From Chimonanthus salicifolius (lineage: Eukaryota > Streptophyta > Magnoliopsida > Laurales > Calycanthaceae), in the NCBI GenBank assembly GCA_013350335.1, contig CM023532.1, forward strand, positions 94,981,064 to 95,045,063: a DNA stretch of 64,000 nucleotides, written 5' to 3'. Position numbers and translations under genes: made by a program. The notes below the pieces were generated by a model, which saw nothing but the letters and a program-made list of their open reading frames with translations, searched no databases and had not been told where the DNA came from. This document shows positions 9,925-21,328 of the stretch, piece after piece; the stretch's first letter is position 1, and every line of letters begins with the position of its first letter.

Positions 9925-10227
9925 AGGAGATTGCAGGTACAAGCAAGGGGAAAGGGAAGGTCATTGACCAAGAGGGGAGCTGAGCCTAAGTGCTTAAATA
10001 ATGGATTTGGATTACGTTTTATTACTGTCATTTGAATACTATTGTTGGACATGTAATAATTCGTTATTTGCTATGGTTTGTTTAGGATCATAACTTGTGG
10101 ATGGTTGATTTATGTTATTTAATATTTAAGAATATTACTTGCTATCTCGTCTTTTTATTCCGCATGTTGATGTTAGTTCCATGTGTGAATCACTATCATG
10201 GTCTATTCCATGTACACATGGGTGGCC

Positions 10228-10263
10228 AGTTAAGGTTCAGACTTGGGTAGTCTGAACTTAACT
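10228..10263 (+). other. Conserved LTR-terminal stem-loop (family A, 3' LTR)
   Basis: Same sequence as 1548-1583. Confidence 0.75.
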
Positions 10264-10295
10264 CGCGTCGTGACGCCGCCCGCTCTCTTCCGTTG

Positions 10296-10333
<38 letters not shown>

Positions 10334-10369
10334 AGACTCTGAAACTCTCGGAAAGGGCGGGGCGTTACA

Positions 10370-10632
10370 TTAACGGCATTCATTGCTTTGCCATCAGCTG
10401 TTAGAGTAGCTTTCTCAGTGAGGCTCCAAGAGGAAAAAGGTTTTGGTTTTAACAACACGGTTGTGGCAGATGCTACCATTGTCTCTTCCATGGGTTCTTG
10501 ACATCCAGTCTTTATAATATCCCATACTGATGAAACAATGGAAATAAAGAAACTTCTCATTTTGGCCTTCCATGAGGCATATTTTGTTCCAACGAATTTG
10601 GGAGGTTTGGATATTGCATGACTGTCTCCCAT
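10370..10632 (-). pseudogene. Ty1/copia gag N-terminus (UBN2-type), cut by Element 1
   Basis: On the minus strand a frame starts MGDSHAISKPPKFVGT at 10632 and reads into the boundary of Element 1. The pattern (KFxGTxYASWKAKMRSF, then a tryptophan-containing stretch and ADGKAMNAV) fits the N-terminal gag polypeptide of copia elements (UBN2/DUF4219 type). The rest of this copia element would lie left of Element 1, outside the window. The primer site and LTR of the same element follow on the right, in the expected order for a minus-strand copia. Confidence 0.75.
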
Positions 10633-10684
10633 GGTGTTCTAGGTTGGATCTATCGGATGGTTAAACCCTTATAACAAGCACTAG

Positions 10685-10696
10685 GCTCTGATACCA
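10685..10696 (-). other. Primer binding site of the copia element
   Basis: Reads TGGTATCAGAGC on the minus strand, two bases from the TG/CA boundary of the adjoining LTR piece. Initiator Met tRNA type. Confidence 0.85.
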
Positions 10697-10698
10697 AT

Positions 10699-10952
10699 TG
10701 AAAGTCCCCATAACAAGGGTGCTTGAACAATACAATTGACCCTAGAGGGGGGGTGAATAGGTCAATCCAAATTCTTTGGTCTTTTTTGAAATTAACTTGA
10801 TTGATTAATTATGTGCAGCGAATTTAACAATCAATAGTGTGTGTGTTAGCAAATTAAGAAATTGGCTCTAACACCACAAACACAAGGACACAAGATATAT
10901 AGTGGTTCAGTTCGCCAACTTACATCCATTGTTAGAACTCGCTCAAGTTTGA
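10699..10952 (-). repeat. Copia LTR fragment (minus orientation), interrupted by Element 2
   Basis: In plus coordinates it begins TGAAAGTCCCC, the LTR 3' end on the minus strand, beside the primer site. The string CCTAGAGGGGGGGTGAATAG is, as I recall, common near copia LTR ends in plants. It stops where the Element 2 LTR begins. Bases 10948-10952 (TTTGA) are the predicted Element 2 target duplication; the other copy is outside the window. Confidence 0.75.
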
Positions 10953-11741
10953 TGTAACACTCCGGATTTTCCTTAGCTTATAAATTTATTGGATTGGCCC
11001 ATTTGGATTGCAATTTAAGTGAATTTGAAATTCAAAAGTTGAAATGGACATTAGATGGGTAAGGAAATGGGTCAATTACCCAATTAAGACCCAATGGGTC
11101 ATGGGTGACCTTGATTTAAAAATAACTGGGTAAATTTAGTTAAGTTAGTTGAATTGGTTAAATTAGTGTATTTAATGCATTAAAGTTCACCTCATTAAGT
11201 GAGGTGGCATGTGAGTGATGTGGCATTCATGTCATCACATGGAAGCCAACTAAGTAAGGATTTCATCTAAGAAAAGATCAAGGGCGGAGATTAAAAGTTG
11301 GGTTATCTTGTCTAAGTACATTGTACTTAGACACTTGGGAACCCAAAGGTCTTCACCTCAAAAGCCACGAAGCCACCCTTGGGAAACCAAGCCCTCCATT
11401 GGTTAGACCAAGCTATTATGAGAGGGAGGGAACATTTTAAGGCTTTAATATAAAAACCCATACCGAAGGGCATTCCAAACCCCTTGGTTGACCCCTCCTC
11501 CCTTGAGCAAGGATTTTCTCTCAACTCCTCTCCTCTCTCTCCCACCTCTACCCCATACACTTGAAGAATTTGAAGAACAAAGAAGGAGAAGAAGAATTAA
11601 GGAAAAAAAAAAATACCAAAAGAAAAGAAGGAGATTAAAGGAAGGATTGTCTAGACTTAATAAAATGGGGATTAATCTAATGAAACCATAGATTCAGCCA
11701 TGGTGTGGCCAAACACATGGGTTCCATGATTGGTTGGAATG
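10953..11741 (+). repeat. Element 2 5' LTR, part 1 (family D)
   Basis: Starts TGTAACACTCCGG. Contains a TATA box (11449-11456) and a CT-rich, then GAA-rich stretch (about 11500-11640) that looks like a plant 5' UTR. It ends in the target duplication GAATG (11737-11741) of the solo LTR that follows. The family D donor seen at 47228 (AAG/GTATGT) is mutated here (AAGGATTGT, near 11643). Confidence 0.88.
11449..11456 (+). promoter_or_regulatory. TATA box of the family D LTR
   Basis: TATAAAAA about 500 bp into the LTR, followed by a CT-rich stretch. The same box stands at 47034-47041 in the 3' LTR. It predicts a transcript start near 11480 and so defines U3. Confidence 0.6.
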
Positions 11742-11841
11742 TGTAACGCTCGCCCCTTTTTCACCCGCTTTCCGAAAATCAGAGTCTATTTTTTTTTTTT
11801 TGAAATGGAAGATTGAGAGAGGGCGCGGACGCCACGACGCG

Positions 11842-11877
11842 AGTTAAGTCCGAGCTTCTAAAGCCCGACCCTTAACT
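11842..11877 (-). other. Conserved LTR-terminal stem-loop (family C solo LTR)
   Basis: On the minus strand AGTTAAG...GGGCTT pairs with AAGCTCGG...CTTAACT around TAG. Same position relative to poly-A and LTR end as in family A, with different stem bases. Confidence 0.7.
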
Positions 11878-12246
11878 GGCCAACCCCACGCGTGCGCGGA
11901 ACTAAGTCCACGAGAATGGTTCACACGTAGGAAGTAAGCTCGCGGATTATAATCATTGCGGAACATGATAATAGAGTCTATCCTACCGGTTTTTAGATAG
12001 AAGGGAAGATACAACATTAAATTACCAAAATGCCCCTATGATCATATTTATATCACCAAATGTAATTGTCCATAGTTAACGTCCAAACCATCCCAAGAAA
12101 TGTAAATTTATACAACCCGACAAGCTAAGTTACTCTAAAATTACATCTCCAAAATATAAACGTAAATAAACTAAGACTGCGCTTCCCAAGCTCCTAAGCT
12201 TGCCTCCTATCATGTCCACCGCTTCCGCCATCCCCTGCGTCATCAG

Positions 12247-12280
12247 CTAGGGTAGAAGTAGGGCGTTAGTCAACGCGCCC
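12247..12280 (-). promoter_or_regulatory. Putative 3' splice site, family C solo LTR
   Basis: Minus strand: GGGCGCGTT, then CTAAC branchpoint, CCCTACTTCTACCCTAG. With the donor at 14538 this gives an intron of about 2.3 kb. Confidence 0.5.
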
Positions 12281-12435
12281 AGTAGGACTCCGAGTAGGGC
12301 TAGCACATGGATTAGTGATAACACGCATACCGATACAATAAAATATAACAAAATAAGCATGTAATGAATGCTATGCCATGGGTGCCTATGTCATGTGTCC
12401 CACCCATCATCCGTATGATCATACAATGTATTATC

Positions 12436-12603
12436 CCCATGTTTGCTTTTCGGTTGCCCCGACGGAGTATGGACTCCGGTTATAGAACTATCCCCATGTT
12501 TGTTCTCGGTCGCCCCGACGGAGCATGGACTCCGGTTATAGCCCTCAGGCTATCCCCATGTCTGATTCTCGGCCGCCGCGACAGAGCATGGACTCCGGTT
12601 TCA
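12436..12603. repeat. Short tandem repeats carrying a GC-rich dyad (family C)
   Basis: Three units of about 60 bp, each with CCCCATG, then CGGTYGCCCCGACGGAG and ATGGACTCCGG. GGAG/CTCC can pair within each unit. A related unit stands near 43540 and in family C at 27104. Located just inside the putative intron 3' end. Confidence 0.6.
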
Positions 12604-14527
12604 TTATTTTCCCGCCCATGCCATGCATCAGATGTACGTGCATTATGCTATGTAGTATATAGATAAACCATAATTTTGATATACCATACATAGCCATATA
12701 ATGCATAATGTTAAAATATAATCCATATGATTCATAACTTAAAACTCATCATAAGATAAATCATAATCATAAATCCATCATAAGCCAAATCAAAATAATC
12801 TAAAATACCATCACATATCCATCGCTTACAAAAAGGTAGGAATCCTACCGAATACCACGTAGCGTTCCGTTACGCTTTCCGTTTGATAATCCGGTCGCTG
12901 ATCGCGTACCGTTTGCGACATCCCGATACCTTATTACATTTACCGAATTAGTCCATACGATATCCATGATTAAGTTCCTAACTGATCATAACCCTAGATC
13001 CATTCAATGATCCTTAAGTATATTACAAGTTTATCAAAAATCGGTCCTTAACTTAGCCCATTATCCATAGGTTAAAACACATACATAAATCCAATTTCTT
13101 TGGCCATTTAAATACTCTAATTTGCGAACTTAAACGCAGCAACTATCCGTTCCAATTAATCATTCATAATTCATTCGATTTCATGTCTAATCCACATAGG
13201 GTTCGGCCATGTACCATGGCTGAACCCATGGTTCTTCAAAGTGGCTAATAATTACCATTTTGCCACTCTCTCCTCTATGATTAATCATTCACCCACTTAT
13301 GTCTATTTTAAGTCTAAATTTCATCCATAACTTAGACCCATTTATAATTCCATAACATATCTAAAATCAGCCACCTATTGTTTAATTTTGAAAAACATTT
13401 AATCCCCATATGTCCTTTCACATTTGGCCCTAAAGGTGGCCCACAAAGGGATCATGGGTTCGGCCATACACCATGGCAGAACCCATGGTACCCTATCTCC
13501 CTTCTTTTGGGTCCATTTTGTCACATTTAATCCTATCACCAATGAATTTAATTTATTCATTTAAGTCCTCATTCTCATCCCATTTAAAACCTCACATATC
13601 ATTTTCATAAATCCATTAAAATCTAACATTCTTCTACATCATTTTCCATTTATTAAAACACTAATCACCACCCTAGGGTTCACCTTTATGGATGCCATTT
13701 TCAAAGACTAATGTTTTGTCCCAAAAATAATCCATTTTAAAATTACTTACCATACTCATAATTTTCAAACTTTAGAAAACATTAACCATTGAGCATCTAA
13801 GAGCCCTAACCTTCATAGATCACTAACCATGGGGTTCGGCCACCTTGTATGGCCGAACCCTATAGTTCATGATTTCTTTAAAACATCATACCCCCATTTG
13901 AATTAAATCATCTATTTACATCACCATTTTCATCCCATTTAAACATCACATTCTATACTCAATAAATCCATTTAAATCTATCATTTTTCTCCATTATCTT
14001 TAAACCTTATAATCTTAATAAATTACCCATTATTTACCATGGGGTTCGGCCATGCTACATGGCCGAACCCTATGGTCATCCATTCATTCCATTCTATGCC
14101 TTTAAACCCTATTTAAAATCACCTATTTTAAATCACTTGAAAACTAATTATCATAAATCATTCTCCAACATTTTAAACCTTCTAACCTTAATAAAATCAT
14201 CAATTACTTTGCATTTAGGAAACCTAACCTTTTCTCCATATTTTTCCACACTTCCATCATCCATCATTTAATTTGCCACCATGGGGTTCGGCCATGCTAC
14301 ATGGCCGAACCCTATGGCCCAAAGTTTCCTCACAAATCCATAACAATTATTTTAAATACTTAACATCCCTAATCCATTACTTAATCCATTCCTCCATTTT
14401 ATCCATTCCTTATCCTACCATTGGATGGATTTTTAAATTCAAAGCCTATGATGGTTTGGCCACCATCCAATCCAAGGAAATGGATTCCAAAACTTAAAAC
14501 CCTAAAAAAATTAAATTTCTTGTTTAG

Positions 14528-14541
14528 AACATACTTACGAT
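14528..14541 (-). promoter_or_regulatory. Putative 5' splice site, family C solo LTR
   Basis: Minus strand ATC/GTAAGTATGTT with the G at 14538. The same place in other family C LTRs reads ATA/GTGAGTATTT (38109) and TCT/GTAAGTATTT (62428). Confidence 0.5.
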
Positions 14542-15913
14542 CCGACGACTCCTCCGGTCTTTGTCGCTCCCGTCGACTTCCTTGGCCTCCTTTCTTCTTC
14601 CTCTCCTTGTTTGATCGGCAAGATGTGCTTGATCAATGGTGAAATATACTTGGATCGGCTATGGTAGATGGGGTTAGATTGAGAGAGGGAGAGGGGAAGG
14701 TGATGGAAAACAAGATCTTAGCCTTTGATCTTGAAGGGGTGGACCAAGTCTTGCTCTCTCCTTCTCTTTTCTTCTCTTTTTCTTCTAAGTTTTCTTCTCT
14801 TTTTCTTTCCTCCAATGCATGGGACGGTTTTTGAGAGTGGGAGGGAGAGATAGAGTGAAAAATGTTTGTTTGAAATGAGATGGAGATGGTTGGAGTAGCC
14901 TTCATTCAAACATTAACTTCCTCACCAACCAAGCATGGGCTAGCTTGACTTTGGTGGTGGTGGTTGAGACCCAACCACCAAGCATGGCTCCCTTGTCCTC
15001 TTTGACTTGTCTATGTTAACCCTAATTAATCAACCTAATTAGTTAAGTTAAGTCCTCACTTAGGTTAATTAATTTCCATCCAATTTAATTCCATTAAATT
15101 ATCTATCTAATAAATCTACCCATGGTTGACCAAGTCAGCCATGGTGGACGGCCCCCACCTATACCTACCCCACCCGCCACCTCACTTGATGAGGTGGAGG
15201 TGGGCCCCACTTGGCTATGTTATTTTAATTCCATTGATTTTAACTTAGATAATTTTACAATAATTTTAATCAATTTAATTTACCTTAATCCACCTTAGTC
15301 TTCTTAAATTTATCCATGGTTAACCAAGTCAACCATGATGGTTGGCCTCACTTTTTCCTTGGTCCACACGCCACCTCAATGGGTGAGGTGGAGGTAGGCC
15401 CCATTTGGCCATATTACTTATTCTTGATACATCTTAACTTAGATAGTTTTATAATTATCTAATCTATTTAATTTATCTTAATTGGATCACCATTGGGTCC
15501 ATGGCCCAATTATATTTTGTCTTTCCCATTTATTTTAGGGCTTACCTACTTTGGCCCAAATTGACTATCTTGACCCAATTACTTACCATTGACCCATTAA
15601 TTGTATTAATTCCAATTCATGGTTTATTGGGTAGACATTGGGCCCATGGCCCAATTAAATTCCCTCCTTACCTTAGGCTTACCTCAATTGGGTCCATTGG
15701 GTCTCAAATGAGTATTGGGCCCAATTTGACCATCCTTGACCCGATTAGTCCTCATTGACCCATTAAATGGATTTCATCCAATCCATGGCCCATTGGACCA
15801 TTCTTGGACCCTTGTCCCAACTTTTGATCCATTTGGTATTCCATCATGTTAAAATTCAAATTAAAATCAATAAATGCCAAATATATATTGATTCGAAAAT
15901 TCAGGCTATTACA

Positions 15914-17364
15914 GAATGAATGGCCAAAATAGTTATAAATCCATGGAATTGGAAAAGCACACATGGGATCTGGTGATGTTTCATTCGACTGAATCAGTCA
16001 ACTGAAAGTATACTGGCCAAGCACATATGGGATCTGGTTTTGTTTTAGCCAACTGAATCTTATGATTCAGTCAACTGAAAGTGTACTAGCCAAGCATATA
16101 TAGGATCTGGTTGTGTTTCAGTCAACTGAATTCCATGATTCAGTCGACTGAGTTAGAAGTTTTACTCTGGATTTTCCTCTAGAGCCTCTGCCTATCTCGT
16201 AGGATGGAAGGGAGATTAAAAAGAAGAACAATGGGTTTGGCTATGTTGTATGATCGAACCGCATGAAGGATTTTTATAGACCTATGTATGTTTAAAGGTT
16301 AAATGACTAACTTGCGATTATTGGATTAAGAAATGAATGATTGACTCACATGGATTAAAATAATATGAGGATTAAAATGAGGGTCAAAACCAAAGAATGA
16401 GGTTCAGCCATGTTATATAGCCAAGCCACATTGAGGGTCTTAAATGGTTTACGGACTATGATGCGTAAATGCGTTGAGAAATGAACAATGGAACTTAGAT
16501 GGAAATAAGGATGATGAAATTGAAATGGAAAATAAAACTAATATTTATGTTTGAATTTGATGAGGTAAAGAGGTTCGCAAAGGGATTGCGATTCATCTCA
16601 CGCGACCATTAGCATTATCCTTGCAAGACAAGAAAGGATAGTATATCGGACATTGGTAGGATTCATACCTCATTGAGAACACTATAGAGTATAATATGAC
16701 ACTTGTTTTATTCAAAATATTGAGAATGCATTGGCTAAATAAATTGTATATGATTATGAGTTGATTTCAATGATATTAGGTATTTTAAATGAAATGGCAT
16801 TCTTGCATACATTACCTCATGCATGGCATTCGAGGGAACACATATGACCAACAAGCTAAGTTCTGAGCGGTCCGGACATAACTTTGGCTTGAAATTAGCT
16901 TATATGAAGCTATATGAATTGTTGAGATTTGGCCGCGTCCCGTTGATAGAAAAGTACGGCGTAATTGGGCCAAAGAGCTCCTGGGTAGTTAGTCCCGAAA
17001 CCCTGCGTAGAGGGAGGAGTCCACACTCCATCTAAATCGGTAATCTCGGTTAATTTGTGGATGGGTATACAGTGCCCTGGTGGTTGTCGTTTCAAACACT
17101 GTGGACATAATTGGCCAAGGAAACCATTGATTGATTTATGATGTGATTGGGTATGGACATTGGGTGGGTTTCTTTTAGCATGGATACCCATGATATGACA
17201 CTTATGTTAGCATGATTATGACATGGACATCATGCGTTGTTCTATTACTTATAAGATGTTTTTACAAATATACCACTAATGATTCATGAACTCTTGATTT
17301 ATGATATTCTAATACTACTCATGTGTGTACCATAACCCTAATTGGAATACCTACTGGGTATGTT
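15914..17364 (+). repeat. Element 2 5' LTR, part 2 (family D)
   Basis: Continues the LTR after the solo LTR; aligns with 47330-48109. Opens with three units (15955-16155) of a tandem dyad repeat containing TTCAGTCGACTGAA-type palindromes. Two worn copies of the GGTTCGGCC palindrome follow (16229, 16400). Ends in the target duplication ATGTT (17360-17364). Confidence 0.88.
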
Positions 17365-17454
17365 TGTAACGCCCCGCCCTTTTTCACTCTGCTTTCCGAA
17401 AATCAGAGTCTTTTTTTTTTTTAAGAGTGATAGAGAGCGGGACGTCATAACGCG

Positions 17455-17490
17455 AGCTAAGTCCAAACTTCTAAAGTCCGACCCTTAACT
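17455..17490 (-). other. Conserved LTR-terminal stem-loop (family B solo LTR)
   Basis: Minus strand AGTTAAG pairs with CTTAGCT. The third pair is T.G, a bridge between T-A (families A, C) and C-G (family D). Confidence 0.7.
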
Positions 17491-19508
17491 GGTCAACCCT
17501 ATGTGTGCATGGACTAAGTCCATGACAACGGTTCACACATAACAATATAAACATGCAGATTAAAATCATAACTGCGGAATTATAATAGAACCTAATTCTA
17601 TTCCATTTTAGATAGCAAAGTACTTCAAGTATTTAATCAATAATTAAACATAATATAATTATCCAACTAAACATCCAACCATAGCAAATTATCTAAATTA
17701 TTACATGCCCGAAGTCTAGTTACTCAAATTACAAGTCCATGATAACTTAATCAAAATAAAAACTAAAAGCAGCCAAGCTCCTATGTTTGGCCCTTTTAGC
17801 GTTCATCATTCCCCTCGTTTCCTGTATCATCCATTAGTGTAGAAGTAGGGCGTTAGAACAACGCGGCCAGTAGGTATTCCGTTTAGGCTAACACATTGTT
17901 AGTACAAAACATATATAATAATATCATAATATCAAAAACCATATAAACCATACCATATCATGATGTTAAATGCAATGAGTCCCACCAATCACAAGTATAA
18001 GTACCCCCACATAGGTCTTTCGGACGCCCTGATGGAGTGTGGCCCCTCCGGTTTCTTCTTGATGGAAAAGCACATCAAGGTATCCAACATAGGTTTTTCG
18101 GACGCCCCAACGGAGTGTGACCCATCTGGTTACATATCCTTCACCCCATGCCATGCATGAGATGCTAATGAAACACATGCTATTTTATATTGTAAACATA
18201 ACATTAAAACTTCACAATTGAAATCATATCTTGTACAGTGTAAATGCATCAAATTAAGATAAAACATTGTACATAAACCCATGGTTTTCAAAGAGGTGGA
18301 ATCCTACCAAAGACCACTAATGTGTCCTTGCGCTTTCGTTTGGTAACCGCTCACGATCTTACACACCTTGTGAGGTCCCATTACCTTATAATATATCAAT
18401 CAATTAAAACCATGTCCCATTTGATTTACAATAATGTCCAAGTCCATAAAATAAAACCTTGTGGGGTTCGGCCATACAACATGGCTGGACCTCACTTCCT
18501 TATTTTGGTGCTTTTCTTATAGTCCTTTGATCATTAATTTAAATTCCAAGATCATACCCCTTTTTTTCATACATCTAGTCAATTATACCATAATTATTTA
18601 GCATTGATAAAAATCTAAGTCCACCAAACTTTCCCCATGGGGTTCGGCCATACACCATGGCCGAACCCATGGTCCATTATTTTCACTTATTTACATCATT
18701 GCCATTGTTCTATCTATGGTTGTCCATTTCATTCTTTAAAACATGCTTAGGCTAATAATAACCCACTAAGATGGTTCATGGGGTTTGGCCATACACCATG
18801 GCCGAACCCATGATCTTTCATTTTTAGCCTATATTACAATATTGCCATTACCTCCATCATTGCCTCTCCATTAATCCAATCACTATATTAAGTCCATGAC
18901 CGATCCATAATATTGCTCCATAAACGATCATTTAACCGTGACATAAAAACCCCAAGTCCACCAAATATTTCCCATGTGGTTCGGCCATACACCATGGCCG
19001 AACCCATGGTCTATCATTTATTTACATCCTTGCCATTCATACAAATCCATAATTCTTTATGGGGTTTGGCCATACCCCTTGGCCAAGCCCATGGTCTAAG
19101 GTTCTTCACCAACAACCTTCCATTTAAACCCTTTAAAATCATAAACCTACATCTATGATTTTCATCTTTCAATTCCATTAAAATAACTAATGTCCTTCAT
19201 GGTTTTCATCCCTCCAAAAATCATATACCATTACCAACAAACTCCCATGGGGTTCGGCCATACAACATGGCCGAACCCTATGGTCCATTGATTCCTTTTT
19301 TAAATCATATGTATAAGCTTATGATTTTTACCCTTCAAACTCCATTTAAAATTACCCAATATTCTTTCATGGGGTTCGGCCATGCACTATGGCCGAACCC
19401 TATGTTTCCTCCTTTCCATTAAAAATACCATAATCATCCAATTTCCTTCCATGGGGTTCGGCCATACACCATGGCCGAATGGTTCCTTTCTTTAAACAAA
19501 ATTATCAA

Positions 19509-19521
19509 AATACTTACCGGT
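19509..19521 (-). promoter_or_regulatory. Putative 5' splice site, family B solo LTR
   Basis: Minus strand CCG/GTAAGTATTTT with the G at 19517, after a purine-rich exon-like stretch. Confidence 0.5.
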
Positions 19522-20351
19522 TCCGCGACTCCTCCAGTTTTCCTTCGCTCCGACTCGTTCTTCCGATCCTTTTCTTCCTTAGCCTCTTTCTATGTATTCT
19601 TCCTTTTACTTGATCTTTCACACTTGTTGGCTGCCCTTTCCTTCTCTGAACACTGCCGAGAACACCTTCTTGCCAGAGCTCCTAGCGTCAAACCCTCCTT
19701 AGATTTGTGTATGCCGTGCGCCCCTTTGTCTTGTTGCTGCCTCTTTTTATTATACTTCCATTTGGTCCTATCTATCTTTAGAAGATAGCCGAGCGCCCCT
19801 TCAATTTAGCAATTGCCTAATATCACTCTTTGACAAGGAAAAGGACTCATTTTAAAGAGATTCTAGCACATCATGTGCATATCTCATATGCGGCCAAGCA
19901 ACCTTCTTTATTTGGACATCTTCTTTATTTGGATTAGGCAATCAGATGTCATTGCCTAATCCCAACTCATCTGGGCGTGTTCCCCATTTAGGACAAACCT
20001 TGTGAGAATATCACTCCTTGATTTTGTGTATGCGTGTGTGTGTCATCCTCATCCATGGCTATCATTCCATTATTCTAACCCTTCATACATTAAAACCATA
20101 AATCATTCCCCATGGGGTTCGGCCATACACTATGGCTGAACCCATGGTCTATTATTTCTACTTAATTACCATATTGCCATCCATTTTAATTCAGCCCCAT
20201 TTAATTTAAATTGGACCTTATAACATAGTCGTTGGGTCCTAATTGGGCCATTGACCCAACACCTTACCCATCTAAGGTTCATATCCGTTAACTCACAATT
20301 AAAATGGCAAATTCCGTAAATATTGATAACATGGAATTCCGAAGTGTTACA

Positions 20352-20850
20352 ATGTTGACGAATGCCATACTTCTACCCTATAGATGATGGAACAAGAAAT
20401 GATAAGCAAAAGGACGTGGGACGGAAGGGAGCCAAACATAGGAGCTTGAGAAGATTTAACTTTAAATTACTTAGTTTTAAATTTAAGGATGTATTCGGAG
20501 GACTTACATTTTGAGTTGTAATAATTTAGACTATTTGGGATACCTTAGAACTTATTTGCTATGGTTTGATAATCTTTAAGTTTTATTGGAATTTTATGGT
20601 GATTGGTTTTCCATGCCTAATGATGTTAAGAAAATGAATAGTATCTTATTCATATAAATTATTCCGCAAGCAATAAGATATGCGCGTGTAAATGTTGTAG
20701 TGGACTTAATCCACGCACACGTAATAGTGGCCAGTCAAGGGTTGGGTTTTGGAAACTCGGACTTGACTCGCGTTGTAACAACTAGTCCTCTCTCACGTAT
20801 AAAAAAAATATACTCTGATTTATGCAAGTGAAAAAGGGTGGGGCGTTACA
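20352..20850 (+). repeat. Element 2 5' LTR, part 3 (family D)
   Basis: Resumes with ATGTT and reads through an acceptor-like TTCTACCCTATAG to the poly-A run and GGGCGTTACA, just before the primer site. Contains the terminal stem-loop 20733-20768. Confidence 0.88.
20733..20768 (+). other. Conserved LTR-terminal stem-loop (family D)
   Basis: AGTCAAG pairs with CTTGACT, and GGGTTT with AAACTC. Against family C the third pair changes T-A to C-G and an inner pair C-G to T-A, so both sides changed together. Confidence 0.72.
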
Positions 20851-20852
20851 AT

Positions 20853-20863
20853 TGGTATCAGAG
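20853..20863 (+). other. Primer binding site, Element 2
   Basis: TGGTATCAGAG, then T in place of the C seen in Elements 1 and 4. Initiator Met tRNA type. Confidence 0.88.
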
Positions 20864-21328
20864 TGAAACCGGAAGTGTTTAGTGTCGCAAAATAAGATTA
20901 ATACGGTGTCATGTCTCACTAACAGATAAGAATCCCAACTGACCGACTCCTCAGAGTCCGCTGCATGGGGGCCGGATTTATTTACTTTGATGAAAATCAG
21001 ACTGTAAGCATACAATATGAGAACAACCTTTGATGAGAAAAACAACAGTAAGGGAAGGACAATCACTATAAATTGTAGATTTATCAAACATAGCAAAATA
21101 TGTCGTCCCTCCCCTGAACAAGAAACATTACATGATTTCCCCAAAAGTAAGGAACACTATATGATACTTAGGTAATTTCCCCTAGTAAGGAACACAAAGT
21201 GATATATAGGAAAATTAAACAAAACTTTCCCCTCCCTATGATTATTTGATCAAGTGTAACTTCAAAGTATTTGAACACAAGTCCTTATGAGAAAACTAAG
21301 TCAACCAATGTTTCGATGACTTAAGAAA
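20864..21328 (+). other. Element 2 leader, no pre-gag frame
   Basis: The first part resembles the Element 1 leader (GTCTCACT...GATAAGAATCCCAACTGACC) and keeps the GACTC/GAGTC hairpin at 20945-20958. Gag starts directly after about 480 nt, so the 178-aa frame of family A has no counterpart here. Confidence 0.7.

Larger units (their letters stand above)
1..10369 (+). mobile_element. Element 1: Ty3/gypsy chromovirus, LTR family A (5' end outside window)
   Basis: Order seen: partial 5' LTR, tRNA-iMet primer site, leader, a 178-aa pre-gag frame, a single gag-pol frame, polypurine tract, complete 3' LTR. Bases 1-1690 match 8681-10369 line for line; the only difference I found is one A in the poly-A run, so the insertion is very young. 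The right flank (10370 onward) is copia gag on the other strand, so the element landed in a copia gag gene. The predicted target duplication is TTAAC (10370-10374), but its left copy is outside the window. The Tekay/Del assignment rests on the gag-pol order, the chromodomain-like C-terminus and the TGTAAnACCCC LTR start. The element is probably not autonomous, because RNase H and the integrase N-terminus are missing. Confidence 0.93.
6684..10369 (+). repeat. 3' LTR of Element 1 (family A, complete, 3686 bp)
   Basis: Begins TGTAATACCCC and ends GGGCGTTACA. Order seen: a U3-like part with at least nine TTGAC/GTCAA W-box cores between about 6858 and 7280; a CT-rich then GAA-rich stretch 7600-7770; a splice-donor-like site at 7779; palindromes near 7908, 8311, 8464, 8690, 8850, 9069 and 9239; acceptor-like box 9889-9924; terminal stem-loop 10228-10263; poly-A run; LTR end. 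The short frames on both strands have no family resemblance. Confidence 0.95.
11742..15913 (-). repeat. Solo LTR, family C, 4172 bp
   Basis: In plus coordinates TGTAACGCTCG...GCTATTACA, flanked by a perfect 5-bp duplication GAATG (11737-11741 and 15914-15918). The uninterrupted site is preserved at about 47330 (TTGGAATGAATGGCC). No internal region remains, so it is the product of LTR-LTR recombination. It contains terminal stem-loop, acceptor, five palindromes (13199, 13454, 13831, 14039, 14280), donor and a W-box-rich U3 (about 15500-15830). Confidence 0.95.
17365..20351 (-). repeat. Solo LTR, family B, 2987 bp
   Basis: TGTAACGCCCCGCC...GAAGTGTTACA, flanked by ATGTT on both sides (17360-17364, 20352-20356). 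Minus orientation. Eight palindromes lie in the putative intron (18462-19452); a ninth near 20110 lies upstream of the donor. TATAATAAAA-like sequence on the minus strand near 19750 may be its TATA box. The branchpoint box is present near 17850, but its AG is lost (CTAA for CTAG). Confidence 0.95.

Noticed and set aside
14059..14642. Recurrent small peptides of the MGFGHTPWPNPM type in many places
   Set aside because: They are the translated GGTTCGGCC palindrome, which gives the same residues wherever it falls in frame. No conserved length or context.
15501..15964. Frames in 15501-15964 as small membrane proteins
   Set aside because: They are translations of the repeated TTGACCCA/ATTGGG phrase in the family C U3.
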